Source: Streptomyces sp. NBC_01197 (lineage in GTDB: Bacteria > Actinomycetota > Actinomycetes > Streptomycetales > Streptomycetaceae). Taken from it: a DNA stretch of 64,000 nucleotides. The notes under the pieces are model-generated. The model worked only from the letters and a program-made list of their open reading frames with translations. It was not told the DNA's origin and did no database searches. Numbering within the stretch: the stretch's first letter is position 1; every line of letters begins with the position of its first letter. The position numbers were made by a program, and so were the translations under genes. Shown here in pieces: positions 29,234 to 37,924 of this stretch. The stretch spans positions 1,426,001 through 1,490,000 of the forward strand of contig NZ_CP108569.1 of assembly GCF_036010505.1 (NCBI RefSeq), written 5' to 3'.

Positions 29234-30355
29234 ATGAGCCCGCTGCGGATACTGCGCCCGCTCCTCAAGGACCGACCACGCCCGAAGGCGCTCATCGCGG
29301 TGCCGTTCGCCCTGATCGCCGTCGTCACGGTGCTCGACATCTTCGCGCCACCGGACGTCCACCTCGGCCCATTTCTCGTGGCGGCTCCGGCCATCACGGC
29401 GTCGTTCGCCGGACCCCGTATGACCGGATTCGTCGGTGCGGTCGCCGTCCTGGCCCAGTCACTGGTGGGCATCGCGCGCACCAGCATCAACGACCTCAAT
29501 CACACGTACCAGATCGCCGCCCTGTTCCTGATCTCCGTCTTCGTCACCTTCTTCGCCCATCTGCGGGAGCGGCACGCACGGGAGATGAACCACCTCCGCT
29601 GGGTGGCACAGGCGGTGCAGCGCGTGGTGATGCCTCCGCTGCCCGAGCGGAGCGGGACGCTGCGGATCGCGTCGCGCTATCTGGCCGCGGAGGCGGAGGC
29701 GCAGCTCGGCGGCGATCTGTACGCGGTCGCCCGTACGGCCACGGGCTCCCGCGTGATCGTCGGAGACGTACGCGGCAAGGGGCTCGACGCGATGGGCGAA
29801 GCCGCCCAGGTCCTGGGCTCCTTCCGGGCCCTGGCGCACCAGGGACCGGGACTTCCGCAAGCCGTGGCCCAGCTGGAGGTCGAGGTCGCCGCGTTCGGGT
29901 ACGGGCTGCCGCCCGCGGAGGGGGACGACGGTCGCGGTACGGAGGCTTTCGTGACCGCCGCCGTGCTGGACATCCCGGACGCCGATCCGGAACTCCGCCT
30001 GGTCAGCTGCGGGCATCCGCCGCCCTTGCTGCTGCGGTCCGGCCGGGTCCTGTCGCTCGACGTCCGGGAGCCCGCGCCGCCTCTGGGGCTGGGGTCTCTG
30101 ACCGGTTCCGCCGTCGCCATCGAGACGTTCCCCTTCGGCGTCGGCGACATCCTGCTCCTGTATACGGACGGTGTCATCGAGTCCCGCGACCGGGCGGGCC
30201 GCTTCTACCCGCTGCCCGACCGGATCGCGTCGTTCCGCGCCGAAGGGCCGGATGCGCTGCTGGGCGACCTCTGCGCCGATCTGCTGCGTCATGCGGACGG
30301 CAGCCTGGGCGACGACGCGGCCATGGTCGCCATCGAACGGCTCGCGGCGCCCTGA
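29234..30355 (+). CDS. Membrane PP2C-type serine/threonine phosphatase (SpoIIE domain)
   Basis: 373 residues. The N-terminus has three to four membrane segments (about 20-110), ending in VFVTFFAHLRERHAREMNHLR. The cytoplasmic PP2C/SpoIIE domain runs from about 125 to 372 with AEAQLGGDLYAVARTATGSR, IVGDVRGKGLDAMGEAAQVL, LVSCGHPPPLLLR, ILLLYTDGVIESRDRAGRFY and GDDAAMVAIER; the Asp residues in GGDLY, GDVRG and DGVIE bind the metal ions. Such enzymes usually dephosphorylate anti-anti-sigma (STAS) proteins in partner-switching circuits. No partner is adjacent; the STAS protein at 19.2 kb is one possible substrate, which is inference only. Confidence 0.88.
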   Translation: MSPLRILRPLLKDRPRPKALIAVPFALIAVVTVLDIFAPPDVHLGPFLVAAPAITASFAGPRMTGFVGAVAVLAQSLVGIARTSINDLNHTYQIAALFLISVFVTFFAHLRERHAREMNHLRWVAQAVQRVVMPPLPERSGTLRIASRYLAAEAEAQLGGDLYAVARTATGSRVIVGDVRGKGLDAMGEAAQVLGSFRALAHQGPGLPQAVAQLEVEVAAFGYGLPPAEGDDGRGTEAFVTAAVLDIPDADPELRLVSCGHPPPLLLRSGRVLSLDVREPAPPLGLGSLTGSAVAIETFPFGVGDILLLYTDGVIESRDRAGRFYPLPDRIASFRAEGPDALLGDLCADLLRHADGSLGDDAAMVAIERLAAP

Positions 30356-30830
30356 CCACACGGTGCCCCCTAAGGGGCCCTGCTCAGGGCCCCCCAGAGG
30401 TCCCGCGCGGGTCTGGGACAACCCCCGCCCCCACGCTCGCCGGACATTCATCCCGAACAATTAATAATCATGACCAATCGGGCACGTCCGGCAAATAGCC
30501 AACGACCACAAGACCCTATATGAGCACCTTGCTGAATTTCCGTCAGATGCCAGAAAGATAACGCTTCCACAGGAACGTCACCCCATCCCGTGGTGCTAAG
30601 ATCATCACGCTTGCCAGGCGGCACCAAACCCGCTATGGCGCTTAATCGCGCAGCGCGTCGGGCCAGAATTCCGCCACCCCGGGGGGAACTTTGCCATCAG
30701 CCGGGCCTTTCAAGGCAGTCGGGCAGGAGAACGCGCGCGACCGATCCCGTATGTCTGCGGCCACGAGTGCACTCGACCGCGCCCCCGAGACATTCAGAGC
30801 CCGGCGGCCCCGCCACCCGAAGAGAGCCTT
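30356..30830. promoter_or_regulatory. Conservon upstream region
   Basis: 475 bases without a gene, unusually A/T-rich around 30450-30560 for this genome. It contains the terminator of the phosphatase gene and must contain the cvn promoter. A GGAAC at 30572-30576 could be an ECF-sigma -35, but I see no convincing -10 for it. Confidence 0.5.
30374..30393. terminator. Terminator after the PP2C gene
   Basis: Arms GGGGCCCT (30374-30381) and AGGGCCCC (30386-30393), with loop GCTC, 18 bases past the stop codon. Confidence 0.7.
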
Positions 30831-31988
30831 ATGACTCAGTACCTCCAGGATCCAGCACTCTGGGCTTTGATAGCTGGCACTCCTGTCGCCGCTACCGCGA
30901 TCGCTCGCGGAAGAAAGTCGATTTCCAAGCTCCGCACGGAAAAGCAGGAACTCCGAAGCCACTACTCCACCCTGGAAGAACACTACGCGGAATCCGTCGA
31001 AGAGGCGAAAGAGCGGGCCGAGGAAGCCACCAAGACCGCTCTTAAATCCGCGATGCGGACGCTTCAGGGTCTTGCGAGTGAGCAGCAGCTCGCAATTTCG
31101 AAACTCCAGGACAAGTACGGCGAACTTCAGATTCTCCAGGATCTCCTGGACATCGACCATATGAACTCCCAGTTCGCACGGCGCGCCCAGTCCATTGCCG
31201 TGCTCTGCGACGGCTGGCTCGGCCGTCAGCGCACCGACGCGTCGCTCTATGACGTCGTCCGCAGCGCGAAGGGCCGCATCCGCCACTTCACCCGTGTGGA
31301 GATCCGGACCCAGAGCCATTTCGCCATCGTGAGCCGCGCCGTCGAACCGGTCGCCCTCACACTCGCGGAACTGCTCGACAACGCCACCAGTTACTCGGCG
31401 CCGGAAACCGTGATCGAGATCAATATCCGGCCGGTCCCCAAGGGCGTCTGCATCATTGTCGACGACGCCGGTGTCGGCATGAACGAGGAGGAGAAGAGCC
31501 GCGCGGCCAAGCTCCTTTCCAGTGAGCGCTCCCCCGGTGTCGCGGGACTCGGCAACCCGCCGCAGTTCGGATTCACCGTGATCGGCGTGCTCGCCGCACG
31601 CTACGGATTCAGCGTCTCAGTGGACACCACGTCGCCCTACGGCGGTGTACGCGCGGTCGTGCTCCTGCCCGACGACCTCCTCACGTCGATGCCGGAACCC
31701 GCCCCCCAGCCCCAGGCGAAGGAGATTCCCACCGTGGCAGCGTCCTCCCCGATGCCGCGCGAAGAGGATTCGGCGTCAGCACCGGAAACAGCTCCTGCGA
31801 CCACCTTCGGCGGTCTGCCGAAACGCAGCAGAAGGGGGCCGATCTCCATCGTGCCGGAAGCCGGCGCCGAGGCCGCCCCTGCCAGGTCGACCGAGCAGAT
31901 CGCCTCAGTCATGGGGGCGTTCCAGCGGGGGACCCAGTCGGGACGCCGTTCCACCAGTGCAAGCAGCGAAGGGTCTGAGACTCAGTGA
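30831..31988 (+). CDS. cvnA: Conservon sensor-like ATP-binding protein (CvnA)
   Basis: 385-residue histidine-kinase-like protein, first gene of a conservon. A short hydrophobic segment near 7-22 (ALIAGTPVAATAIA) is followed by a coiled coil at about 25-95, a dimerisation segment with a DH pair (ILQDLLDIDHMNSQFARRAQ), and an HATPase domain at about 160-285 (LAELLDNATSYSAPE, IIVDDAGVGMNEEEK). The last 100 residues are low-complexity. AGAGAG lies before ATG 30831. In the S. coelicolor conservons CvnA associates with the membrane and with CvnB-D, in a complex likened to eukaryotic G-protein-coupled systems. Confidence 0.9.
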   Translation: MTQYLQDPALWALIAGTPVAATAIARGRKSISKLRTEKQELRSHYSTLEEHYAESVEEAKERAEEATKTALKSAMRTLQGLASEQQLAISKLQDKYGELQILQDLLDIDHMNSQFARRAQSIAVLCDGWLGRQRTDASLYDVVRSAKGRIRHFTRVEIRTQSHFAIVSRAVEPVALTLAELLDNATSYSAPETVIEINIRPVPKGVCIIVDDAGVGMNEEEKSRAAKLLSSERSPGVAGLGNPPQFGFTVIGVLAARYGFSVSVDTTSPYGGVRAVVLLPDDLLTSMPEPAPQPQAKEIPTVAASSPMPREEDSASAPETAPATTFGGLPKRSRRGPISIVPEAGAEAAPARSTEQIASVMGAFQRGTQSGRRSTSASSEGSETQ

Positions 31989-32395
31989 ACTACGACCTGT
32001 CATGGATGCTTGACAGCGCCCTGGAAGTCCCCGAAGCGCGGCACGCGATCCTCGTCTCGGCGGACGGCCTGCTCATGGCCCGCTCGAAGGAGGTCGGCAA
32101 GGACCACGGCGACACCGTCGCCGCCGCGATGAGCGGGATGCAGTCCCTGAGCCGCACGGTGGCCGACTTCTGCGGCCGTCCGGCGGGCGACCGGCCCCAG
32201 TGGCGTCAGACGCTGGTCGAGTTCGAGCACGGCTGGGTGTTCCTCAACTCCGCGGGAGAGGGCGCCTACCTCGCCGTTTCGGCCTCCCCCGAGGTCGACA
32301 TGGCCGAGATCTCCTTCCGTATGCAGCAGTTGGTCGGCCAGCTCGGCAAGGCACTGACCAGCCCGCCGCGCGAGATTGCCGACGCCGACGCATGA
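31985..32395 (+). CDS. cvnB: Roadblock/LC7 protein (CvnB)
   Basis: 136-residue roadblock/LC7 domain protein, related to MglB-type GTPase-activating or scaffold proteins. Core motifs are HAILVSADGLLMARSKEVGK and GWVFLNSAGEGAYLAVSASP. It begins with GTG 31985, overlapping the upstream stop codon by 4 bases (GTGA), so its translation is coupled to cvnA. In conservons this protein bridges CvnA and the small GTPase CvnD. Confidence 0.9.
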   Translation: MNYDLSWMLDSALEVPEARHAILVSADGLLMARSKEVGKDHGDTVAAAMSGMQSLSRTVADFCGRPAGDRPQWRQTLVEFEHGWVFLNSAGEGAYLAVSASPEVDMAEISFRMQQLVGQLGKALTSPPREIADADA

Positions 32396-32772
32396 CGATG
32401 ACAGAGGAGCCGGACCAGGAGCCGGAAGCCCCGCAATTAGTGCGTCCGTACGTCATCACGAACGGCCGCAGCCTGGTGGACGACCACGAGCTCTCGCTGA
32501 TCACGCTGGTCACGGTGGCTGAGAACTGCCCCGCGACCGGTCATCTCGACCCGGAGAAGCGCCGGTTGGTCGAGCTGTGTTCGGGGGGATACCTCGCGGT
32601 CGCCGAGATCGCAGGGCACACCCAGCTGCCTGTCGGCATTGTCCGCGTCCTGCTCGCCGATCTCACCGATGCGGGATACCTCTACACGCGCGAACCCATT
32701 CCGCGGGCCGAGCGTGTCGAACGACGCATACTCGAAGAGGTGCTGAATGGCCTTCAAGCCCGTTTCGGATAG
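32392..32772 (+). CDS. cvnC: DUF742 protein (CvnC)
   Basis: 126-residue DUF742 protein. The segments LVRPYVITNGRSL and HLDPEKRRLVELCSGGYLAV followed by AEIAGHTQLPVGIVRVLLAD read like a winged-helix fold; the function in the Cvn complex is not established. ATG 32392 overlaps the cvnB stop codon (ATGA). The longer in-frame opening upstream lies within cvnB and is not used. Confidence 0.9.
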   Translation: MTMTEEPDQEPEAPQLVRPYVITNGRSLVDDHELSLITLVTVAENCPATGHLDPEKRRLVELCSGGYLAVAEIAGHTQLPVGIVRVLLADLTDAGYLYTREPIPRAERVERRILEEVLNGLQARFG

Positions 32773-33337
32773 CGGCGTCTATCTGAACAAAGCAGTACAG
32801 ACCGCGGCGAAGATCCTGGTGGTAGGACACTTCGCCGTCGGCAAGACCACGTTCATCGGAACGATGTCGGAGATCCCTCCGCTGCGGACCGAAGAAGTCA
32901 TGACCCGGGCCGGCGAGGAAATCGACGACCTCAAGGGAACGCGCGGCAAGACCACGACAACCGTCGCGATGGACTTCGGCCGGCTCACGCTCAGTGAGAA
33001 CCTTGTGCTCTACCTCTTCGGAACACCGGGGCAGCAGCGCTTCGTCCAGGTGTGGGAAGACATGTCGCGCGGGGCTCTCGGAGCTCTCGTACTGGTCGAT
33101 CCCGAGCGACTCCAGGAGTCGTTCCCCGTGATGGATCTGGTGGAGCAGTACGGCATTCCGTACACCATCGCCGTCAACCGGTTCGACATCGGGACGAATC
33201 ACGAGGACGCGGAGATCAGGGAAGCTCTCGACCTGCTTCCCGAGACTCCTCTGGTGAGTTGCGACGCGCGCGATCAGCGCTCGTCCGCCAATGCTCTGAT
33301 CGTCCTCGTGCGTTACCTCCAATCCCGCCTCAGCTAG
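32747..33337 (+). CDS. cvnD: Ras-like small GTPase (CvnD)
   Basis: 196-residue GTP-binding protein, 26 bases overlapping cvnC. Motifs: P-loop GHFAVGKTTFIG near 26-37, switch II LFGTPGQQRF near 90-99 (DxxG replaced by GTPG, as in MglA-like proteins), and NRFD in place of NKxD near 145. CvnD hydrolyses GTP in the studied conservons and works with CvnB. No lipid-anchor signal is visible. Confidence 0.92.
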   Translation: MAFKPVSDSGVYLNKAVQTAAKILVVGHFAVGKTTFIGTMSEIPPLRTEEVMTRAGEEIDDLKGTRGKTTTTVAMDFGRLTLSENLVLYLFGTPGQQRFVQVWEDMSRGALGALVLVDPERLQESFPVMDLVEQYGIPYTIAVNRFDIGTNHEDAEIREALDLLPETPLVSCDARDQRSSANALIVLVRYLQSRLS

Positions 33338-33349
33338 GAGTTCCAGAAA

Positions 33350-34711
33350 ATGCGATCCCCCTCGGAGCCGTCCCCGCCCCCCGGCTGCCCGGCGCACGAC
33401 GCCGGCCGTCGCACCCCCCTGTACACCCAGGAATTCGCCAAGGACCCGCAGGGCCACTACGACTACCTGCGGGGCTTCGGCCCTGTCGCACCCGTCGAGC
33501 TGGCCCCGGGTGTGGACGCCTCGCTCGTCACTGACTACGCCGTGGCGCTCCAGGTGCTCCAGAGCCCCGACACCTTTGTCCGCGACTCGCGGCGCTGGCG
33601 CGCGCTGAACGAAGGGCGGGTGCCGCTGGACAGCCCCGTGCTGCCGATGATGGCGTACCGCCCGGGCCCGCTGTTCGAGGACGGAGCACGCCACCTGCGG
33701 CTCCGCCAGGCCGTGACCGACAGCCTGGTCAAGCTGGACACCCACCAGCTGACCCGGATGGTTGAGCGCACCGCCACCTACCTGATCAGTCAGTTCAGCG
33801 GGCGCGGCAAAGTCGACCTGATCGGCGACTACGCGCGCCTGGTGCCGCTGCTGGTCTTCAACGACCTCTTCGGCTGCCCCGGCGATCTGGGTGACCGTGT
33901 CGCCTTCGGCATTTCCGGCATTTTCGACGGGACCGACGCCCAGAGCGCGAACGACGTCCTGGTAGAGGCGCTGCTGGAGCTGGTCGCGCTGAAGCGGGCC
34001 CAGCCCGGCGACGACATCCTCACCCACTTGCTGCAGCACCCGGCGGGGCTGAGCGACGAGGAGATGATCCCCCAGCTCATCCAGCTCATCGGCGGCGGAT
34101 TCGAGCCGATGTCGAACCTGATCGGAAACGCCCTGCGGGTCCTGCTCTCGCAGGGGACCCAGGACGACGGCCCGCAGGGCGTCATCCTCGTGGAAGACGC
34201 CATCAACGACGTTCTGTGGAACAGCTGCCCGATAGCCAACTACGCCACGCATTTCCCTCTGTACGACGTCGAGCTGTCGGGCAGCAGGCTGAACGCCGGA
34301 GACCCGGTCCTCATCTCGTTCGCCGCCGCCAACTCCGACCCGAGCCTGTCCGCGGGCCGGGGGACGGTGAGCAGGCGCGCCCATCTCGCCTGGGGTGCGG
34401 GCCCGCACGCCTGCCCGGCCAAGGACCCGGCGATGATCATCGCCGTACAGGCCATCGAGAAACTGCTCAACGAACTGCCGGATATCGAGATGTCGGTGGA
34501 CCCTGAGGCCCTGGTCTACCGGCCGGGCCCCTTCCACCGGGCACTCGGCGCGCTGCCCGCCAGGTTCACCCCGGTCCGGAGCACGCGGCCGCGAACCGGC
34601 GCCGGCCCGGCCCCGGTTCACGCCACGGCAGGCCGCCCGGCGCAGGCGGCGCCTGCCGCCGCGCCGAAGGGCAAGTTCTGGAGCGGGTTCCTGTCCTGGT
34701 GGAAGGGGTGA
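33350..34711 (+). CDS. cvnE: Conservon cytochrome P450, CYP157-like, with altered K-helix
   Basis: 453-residue P450 that ends the conservon, 12 bases after cvnD. The haem ligand is Cys355 in WGAGPHACPAKD. Two normally strict features are changed. The I-helix has GGGFEPM instead of AGxxT, and the K-helix ExxR is replaced by NDVLW (286-290). Loss of ExxR is known in the CYP157 family, which also sits in conservons, so membership there is likely. The C-terminal 45 residues are unusual: a Pro/Ala linker, then KGKFWSGFLSWWKG, a basic and aromatic tail that could bind membrane. The second P450 (CYP154-like) found in some conservons is missing. Confidence 0.9.
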   Translation: MRSPSEPSPPPGCPAHDAGRRTPLYTQEFAKDPQGHYDYLRGFGPVAPVELAPGVDASLVTDYAVALQVLQSPDTFVRDSRRWRALNEGRVPLDSPVLPMMAYRPGPLFEDGARHLRLRQAVTDSLVKLDTHQLTRMVERTATYLISQFSGRGKVDLIGDYARLVPLLVFNDLFGCPGDLGDRVAFGISGIFDGTDAQSANDVLVEALLELVALKRAQPGDDILTHLLQHPAGLSDEEMIPQLIQLIGGGFEPMSNLIGNALRVLLSQGTQDDGPQGVILVEDAINDVLWNSCPIANYATHFPLYDVELSGSRLNAGDPVLISFAAANSDPSLSAGRGTVSRRAHLAWGAGPHACPAKDPAMIIAVQAIEKLLNELPDIEMSVDPEALVYRPGPFHRALGALPARFTPVRSTRPRTGAGPAPVHATAGRPAQAAPAAAPKGKFWSGFLSWWKG

Positions 34712-34719
34712 TCAGGCCA

Positions 34720-36651
34720 CTACCGCGCGGCGGGCGCCAGAGGGCTTGATCTACGCAGATGCCACGTGGACCAGATGTCTTCCTCGTCTCCGATCCGCCC
34801 GCCACTGGCGATCGGGACGGCGGCGAGGAATGCATCCGGCAGGTCAAAGGCGTCCACCAAGGTCAGCATATGAGGCGCGAGAGCGGCGATGACGCCGGTG
34901 ATGGCATCGGGGAACGCCCTGACATGGTCGGCCGTCAGATGACCGTCAGCGAGCAACTCCCCCGTGTGGCAGCTCAGCTGACGGAGCAGGAACAGTCTGC
35001 ACAGCTGCTCCAGCAGGGTTCGCGCCGCCGGATCCGAGGCCCGGGCCGCGGCATCGATGAACGCGTCGGCGGCCCGGCGGCAGGCGTGCACCGAGACCAT
35101 CTCCAGAGCCGGCGTGGACGCCGCGTTCCAGCGTCCGAGCGGGTCGCCGGCGGGGCCTTGGCGCAGAGCGGTCCTCGCCCGGCTCTGTGCGGCGGTCTCG
35201 ACCTCCACGAGGAGATCCCGCAGAAACGGCAGTCCGGTCAACGGCCGCTCGGCAAGCGGCACTTGGGACAACGGGCCCCGGTCCGCCTCATGCCCGAAGA
35301 TCATTTCAGCCCCGGCCTTCACCCAGATGACGAGATTGTCGCCTTCCGCGGTGATGCCGCCCTCTATGTTCAACGGCAGATCCGAAATCCCGTTGACCGG
35401 AAAGAGCCCCTGGGCCCCGCAGCGCTCCCGGGACTCGATCGCGATCGCCCGGGCCTGCCAGCTGATCCAGCCCTTCGCGACAGCGACCAGACGCTCGGTC
35501 TCCGCCCGGTTCTCCGCCGTGTGCCCGACCCACCGCGAGAGGACCTCCCGGTGCAGGAACGTCATGGCGTACGCCGTCGCCGTCGCGTCCAGCAGCCTGC
35601 TGTGATGGCTGCGGTGCGCCACCAGCGGCACCCGCTCCCCGAGCCTCGGCCCACTGATATGCCGGGTATGGGCGTGCCGCACAGCGATGGTCAGCGCCGC
35701 GCGCGACATCCCGAGGGTGCCCGCGCTCATGCACAGCTTGCCGCTGGTGACCCGCCCGATCGAATGCAGGAACCTCTTTCGCGCGCTGCCCAGGCTGCTG
35801 TGCAGCGTCCCGTCCTGATCCAGCCGGCCGTGCTCCGCCTCAAGCAGTGCCTCACGCGGTAAATGAACTCGGTCGAACGAGGTGAGGCAGTGGTCCACCG
35901 GGGTACCGGTCCGGTCCGGGAGCTCCCGGACGTGGACCCCGGGCACCCGGCCGCTCTCGTCACTCAGCGGCGTCAGGAAGAGGAAGCACCCCTCATCCAC
36001 CCCGTCGACCAGCAGCCGCGCCGCGACCACCGCGCTCTTCGGACCGCCGGCCAGGCTGGTGTTCGGCATGAACTTCTGGGCGCCGGGCGTGGGAGTGTGC
36101 AGGATGAACCCGCCGGTCTCCCGGTCGAGTTCGGCGGTTGTGCCCAGCGCCGGAGCGTCATTGCCGTGGTCCAGCTCCGTACAGAGGAACGTCCCTATGC
36201 GGCGCATCGACGTGAACTCCGACACCTCACGTCCGCCCATGCCGGCGCTCTGGTCCAGCAGGCTCCCCAGGAACAGGTTGTAGTGGATGCTCGCCACCGT
36301 GCAGAGGCCGCCGTCCACCACCCCGGTCCACTCGTGCAGCGCGGCCAGCCGCCGGACGTCGAAGGCCAGATCCGCGGCATCGCCGGCCGCGTCGTTGACC
36401 AGACGCAGCCGGGAGTACGAGAGCTCGACCCGCTCCGCGGCGGAGAGCCCAGGACGGTGCCGGAAGCTCTCCGTAGCGATGAGATCCCGCCAGGTGCCAT
36501 GGACCCGGGCCTGGTCATCCCCGTCGAAGAGGAGATGGGTCAACTCGCGGCTCGTGGCAGAGGCGTTCGCCGCTCCGCCCGTCTTCGGCAGGCTGCTCCG
36601 TTCCGACGCGGCTTCAAGGAGGCCCTTGTCCCGGAATGGGTGCATGGTCAC
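34720..36651 (-). CDS. Acyl-CoA oxidase/dehydrogenase-like flavoenzyme
   Basis: 643 residues with the three-part acyl-CoA oxidase layout: a helical N-domain, a middle beta domain near 170-290 (FMPNTSLAGGPKSAVVAARLL) and C-terminal helical domains. The likely catalytic Glu is in IEGGITAEGDNLVIW near 430, matching the TxEGxN position of ACOX enzymes. It should oxidise an acyl-CoA to the trans-2-enoyl form with FAD and oxygen. GTG 36651 is chosen because GGAG lies seven bases ahead. It converges on the conservon P450 with an 8-base gap. Acyl-CoA oxidases are also used to make signalling butenolides such as avenolide, but nothing else of such a cluster is present. Confidence 0.82.
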   Translation of the reverse strand: MTMHPFRDKGLLEAASERSSLPKTGGAANASATSRELTHLLFDGDDQARVHGTWRDLIATESFRHRPGLSAAERVELSYSRLRLVNDAAGDAADLAFDVRRLAALHEWTGVVDGGLCTVASIHYNLFLGSLLDQSAGMGGREVSEFTSMRRIGTFLCTELDHGNDAPALGTTAELDRETGGFILHTPTPGAQKFMPNTSLAGGPKSAVVAARLLVDGVDEGCFLFLTPLSDESGRVPGVHVRELPDRTGTPVDHCLTSFDRVHLPREALLEAEHGRLDQDGTLHSSLGSARKRFLHSIGRVTSGKLCMSAGTLGMSRAALTIAVRHAHTRHISGPRLGERVPLVAHRSHHSRLLDATATAYAMTFLHREVLSRWVGHTAENRAETERLVAVAKGWISWQARAIAIESRERCGAQGLFPVNGISDLPLNIEGGITAEGDNLVIWVKAGAEMIFGHEADRGPLSQVPLAERPLTGLPFLRDLLVEVETAAQSRARTALRQGPAGDPLGRWNAASTPALEMVSVHACRRAADAFIDAAARASDPAARTLLEQLCRLFLLRQLSCHTGELLADGHLTADHVRAFPDAITGVIAALAPHMLTLVDAFDLPDAFLAAVPIASGGRIGDEEDIWSTWHLRRSSPLAPAAR

Positions 36652-36679
36652 GAAGTACTCCGCAAGAACGCTTTACACC

Positions 36680-36709
36680 AGTGAATAGAAACTTGGAAAC
36701 AAGTGAATA
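36680..36709 (-). promoter_or_regulatory. 22-bp-spaced direct repeats with an internal dyad
   Basis: TATTCACT occurs twice on the minus strand, 22 bases apart (36702-36709 and 36680-36687). Between the two lies the dyad ACTTG-gaaa-CAAGT at 36691-36704 (plus-strand reading). The repeats are two helical turns apart, as in PhoP- or SARP-type sites. They lie 29-58 bases upstream of the oxidase start. Confidence 0.45.
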
Positions 36710-37042
36710 CCGGCGGACTTGCCTTATCCAGAGCTGGCGTGGACTTTTTTCTGAGTTGAAGATCACTACGGAAATGGCTTGAGGAAGGCAGCCGCTTCCA
36801 TTACCCTCGGCGCTCGCCCAACTCCAGTGCGTAAGATGACAGATCGGGCAAAATTGGGAATTTAAGCGGATATCACTGGGCCGGTGAGTGATGTTTATCC
36901 ATCGGGCCTCGCAGGGTATTCTCCTCTGTGGCAGTGCGGCACATCGTCTCATCCACCACAGAAAGCACCGCGTCCGGGTGGGGCGGTAGCTTCCATCGTC
37001 ATCCTTGTTTAGTCTCTTTGTTCAAGACTCTCAGGATAGAGA

Positions 37043-37058
37043 TTCCCTGTAAAGGGAA
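37043..37058. terminator. Weak hairpin downstream of the alpha/beta hydrolase
   Basis: TTCCCT and AGGGAA arms around GTAA, 32 bases beyond the hydrolase stop codon. Short and only moderately stable. Confidence 0.35.
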
Positions 37059-37089
37059 CAGCCAATAGCTTTCCGGTGATTTGGTGAAT

Positions 37090-37923
37090 TCAGCCGGTGG
37101 CGGCGATGAACTCCCGCAGGGCCGCGGCCAGTTGTTCCGGCTGGTCCTCGGCGATCAGGGTTCCGCTGTCCTCGATCTCCAGGAGCCGTCCCTGCGGCAG
37201 CAGTTCGGCGAGGCGCCGGCCGTGGGCCCGGGGCATCATGCGGTCCTCCAGCGCCCACACCACCAGCGCGGGCTTGTCGAACGTCCGCAGCCCCTCCGCT
37301 GCCTCCAGCAGTTCCTCCTTGCGTACGCCCAGACCGTAGCGGCGGAAGTCCTCGCGGATCGCCTTGTCGGTGAGGAGCGGGCGCAGCCAGCCGTCGACGA
37401 TCTGGTCGGGCACCGGCCGCTTGGTGAGCGCTCCGAAGCCGACCGGCAGACGGCGCATCGGCTTGATCGCGAGCGTACGGACCAGCAGGGGGATACCGCC
37501 CGGGACCCGGCAGGCCAGCACGATCAGCTTGCCCGGGATGCCCGGCGGGTAGTTGTCGAAGGCCTCACAGGAGGTCAGGACCAGCCGGGCGAGCCGCTCC
37601 GGGTGCCGGACGGCCACGGTCTGGGCGCGGCCGCAGTCGTTCTCGACGAGAGTGACGTCCCGCAGCTCCAGCCGGTCGAGGAACTCGGCGATGAGCTCCG
37701 CCACCGAGTCCGGGGTCAGCGGTACGTCCCGGCGCATCGGGGTACGGTGCGCGCCGTACGGCAGAGTGGGCGCCAGCACCCGGTGGCCGGGGCGCAGGCC
37801 CTCGATCACCTTGCGCCAGACGGTGGCGTCGTGGACGAGCCCGTGGAGGAGGACGACGACGGGGCCTGAGCCGCCCGTGTCCACGTAGTCGACGGTGCCT
37901 GCGGTGAGTGTGATCTCGGGCAT
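37090..37923 (-). CDS. Alpha/beta hydrolase with an Asp nucleophile
   Basis: 277-residue alpha/beta hydrolase. The oxyanion loop LLHGLVHDATVW is near 25-36. The nucleophile elbow is LVENDCGRA with Asp96, as in haloalkane dehalogenases and epoxide hydrolases, not the usual Ser. The third triad member appears lost: where most relatives have GH, this one reads EDSGTLIAEDQPE. The start codon is the ATG at 37923, and the gene follows the RidA gene by 1 base in the same operon as an acyl-CoA dehydrogenase. A role in hydrolysing or opening a pathway intermediate is possible but unproven. Confidence 0.75.
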   Translation of the reverse strand: MPEITLTAGTVDYVDTGGSGPVVVLLHGLVHDATVWRKVIEGLRPGHRVLAPTLPYGAHRTPMRRDVPLTPDSVAELIAEFLDRLELRDVTLVENDCGRAQTVAVRHPERLARLVLTSCEAFDNYPPGIPGKLIVLACRVPGGIPLLVRTLAIKPMRRLPVGFGALTKRPVPDQIVDGWLRPLLTDKAIREDFRRYGLGVRKEELLEAAEGLRTFDKPALVVWALEDRMMPRAHGRRLAELLPQGRLLEIEDSGTLIAEDQPEQLAAALREFIAATG

Positions 37924-37924
37924 G

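Larger units (their letters stand above)
36652..37089. promoter_or_regulatory. A/T-richer gene-free region upstream of the acyl-CoA oxidase
   Basis: 438 bases with no recognisable gene and a visibly lower G/C content than its surroundings. It holds the oxidase promoter with a spaced direct repeat and a dyad near 36680-36709, and a weak hairpin at 37043-37058 behind the hydrolase gene. Confidence 0.5.

Noticed and set aside
30572..30602. ECF-sigma promoter before the conservon
   Set aside because: GGAAC is present but no fitting -10 is found at 16-17 bases.
36690..36725. Butyrolactone-type autoregulatory element before the acyl-CoA oxidase
   Set aside because: The match around ATACCGG is confined to one half-site; the other half lacks the GGT(T/A)T pattern and no receptor gene is near.
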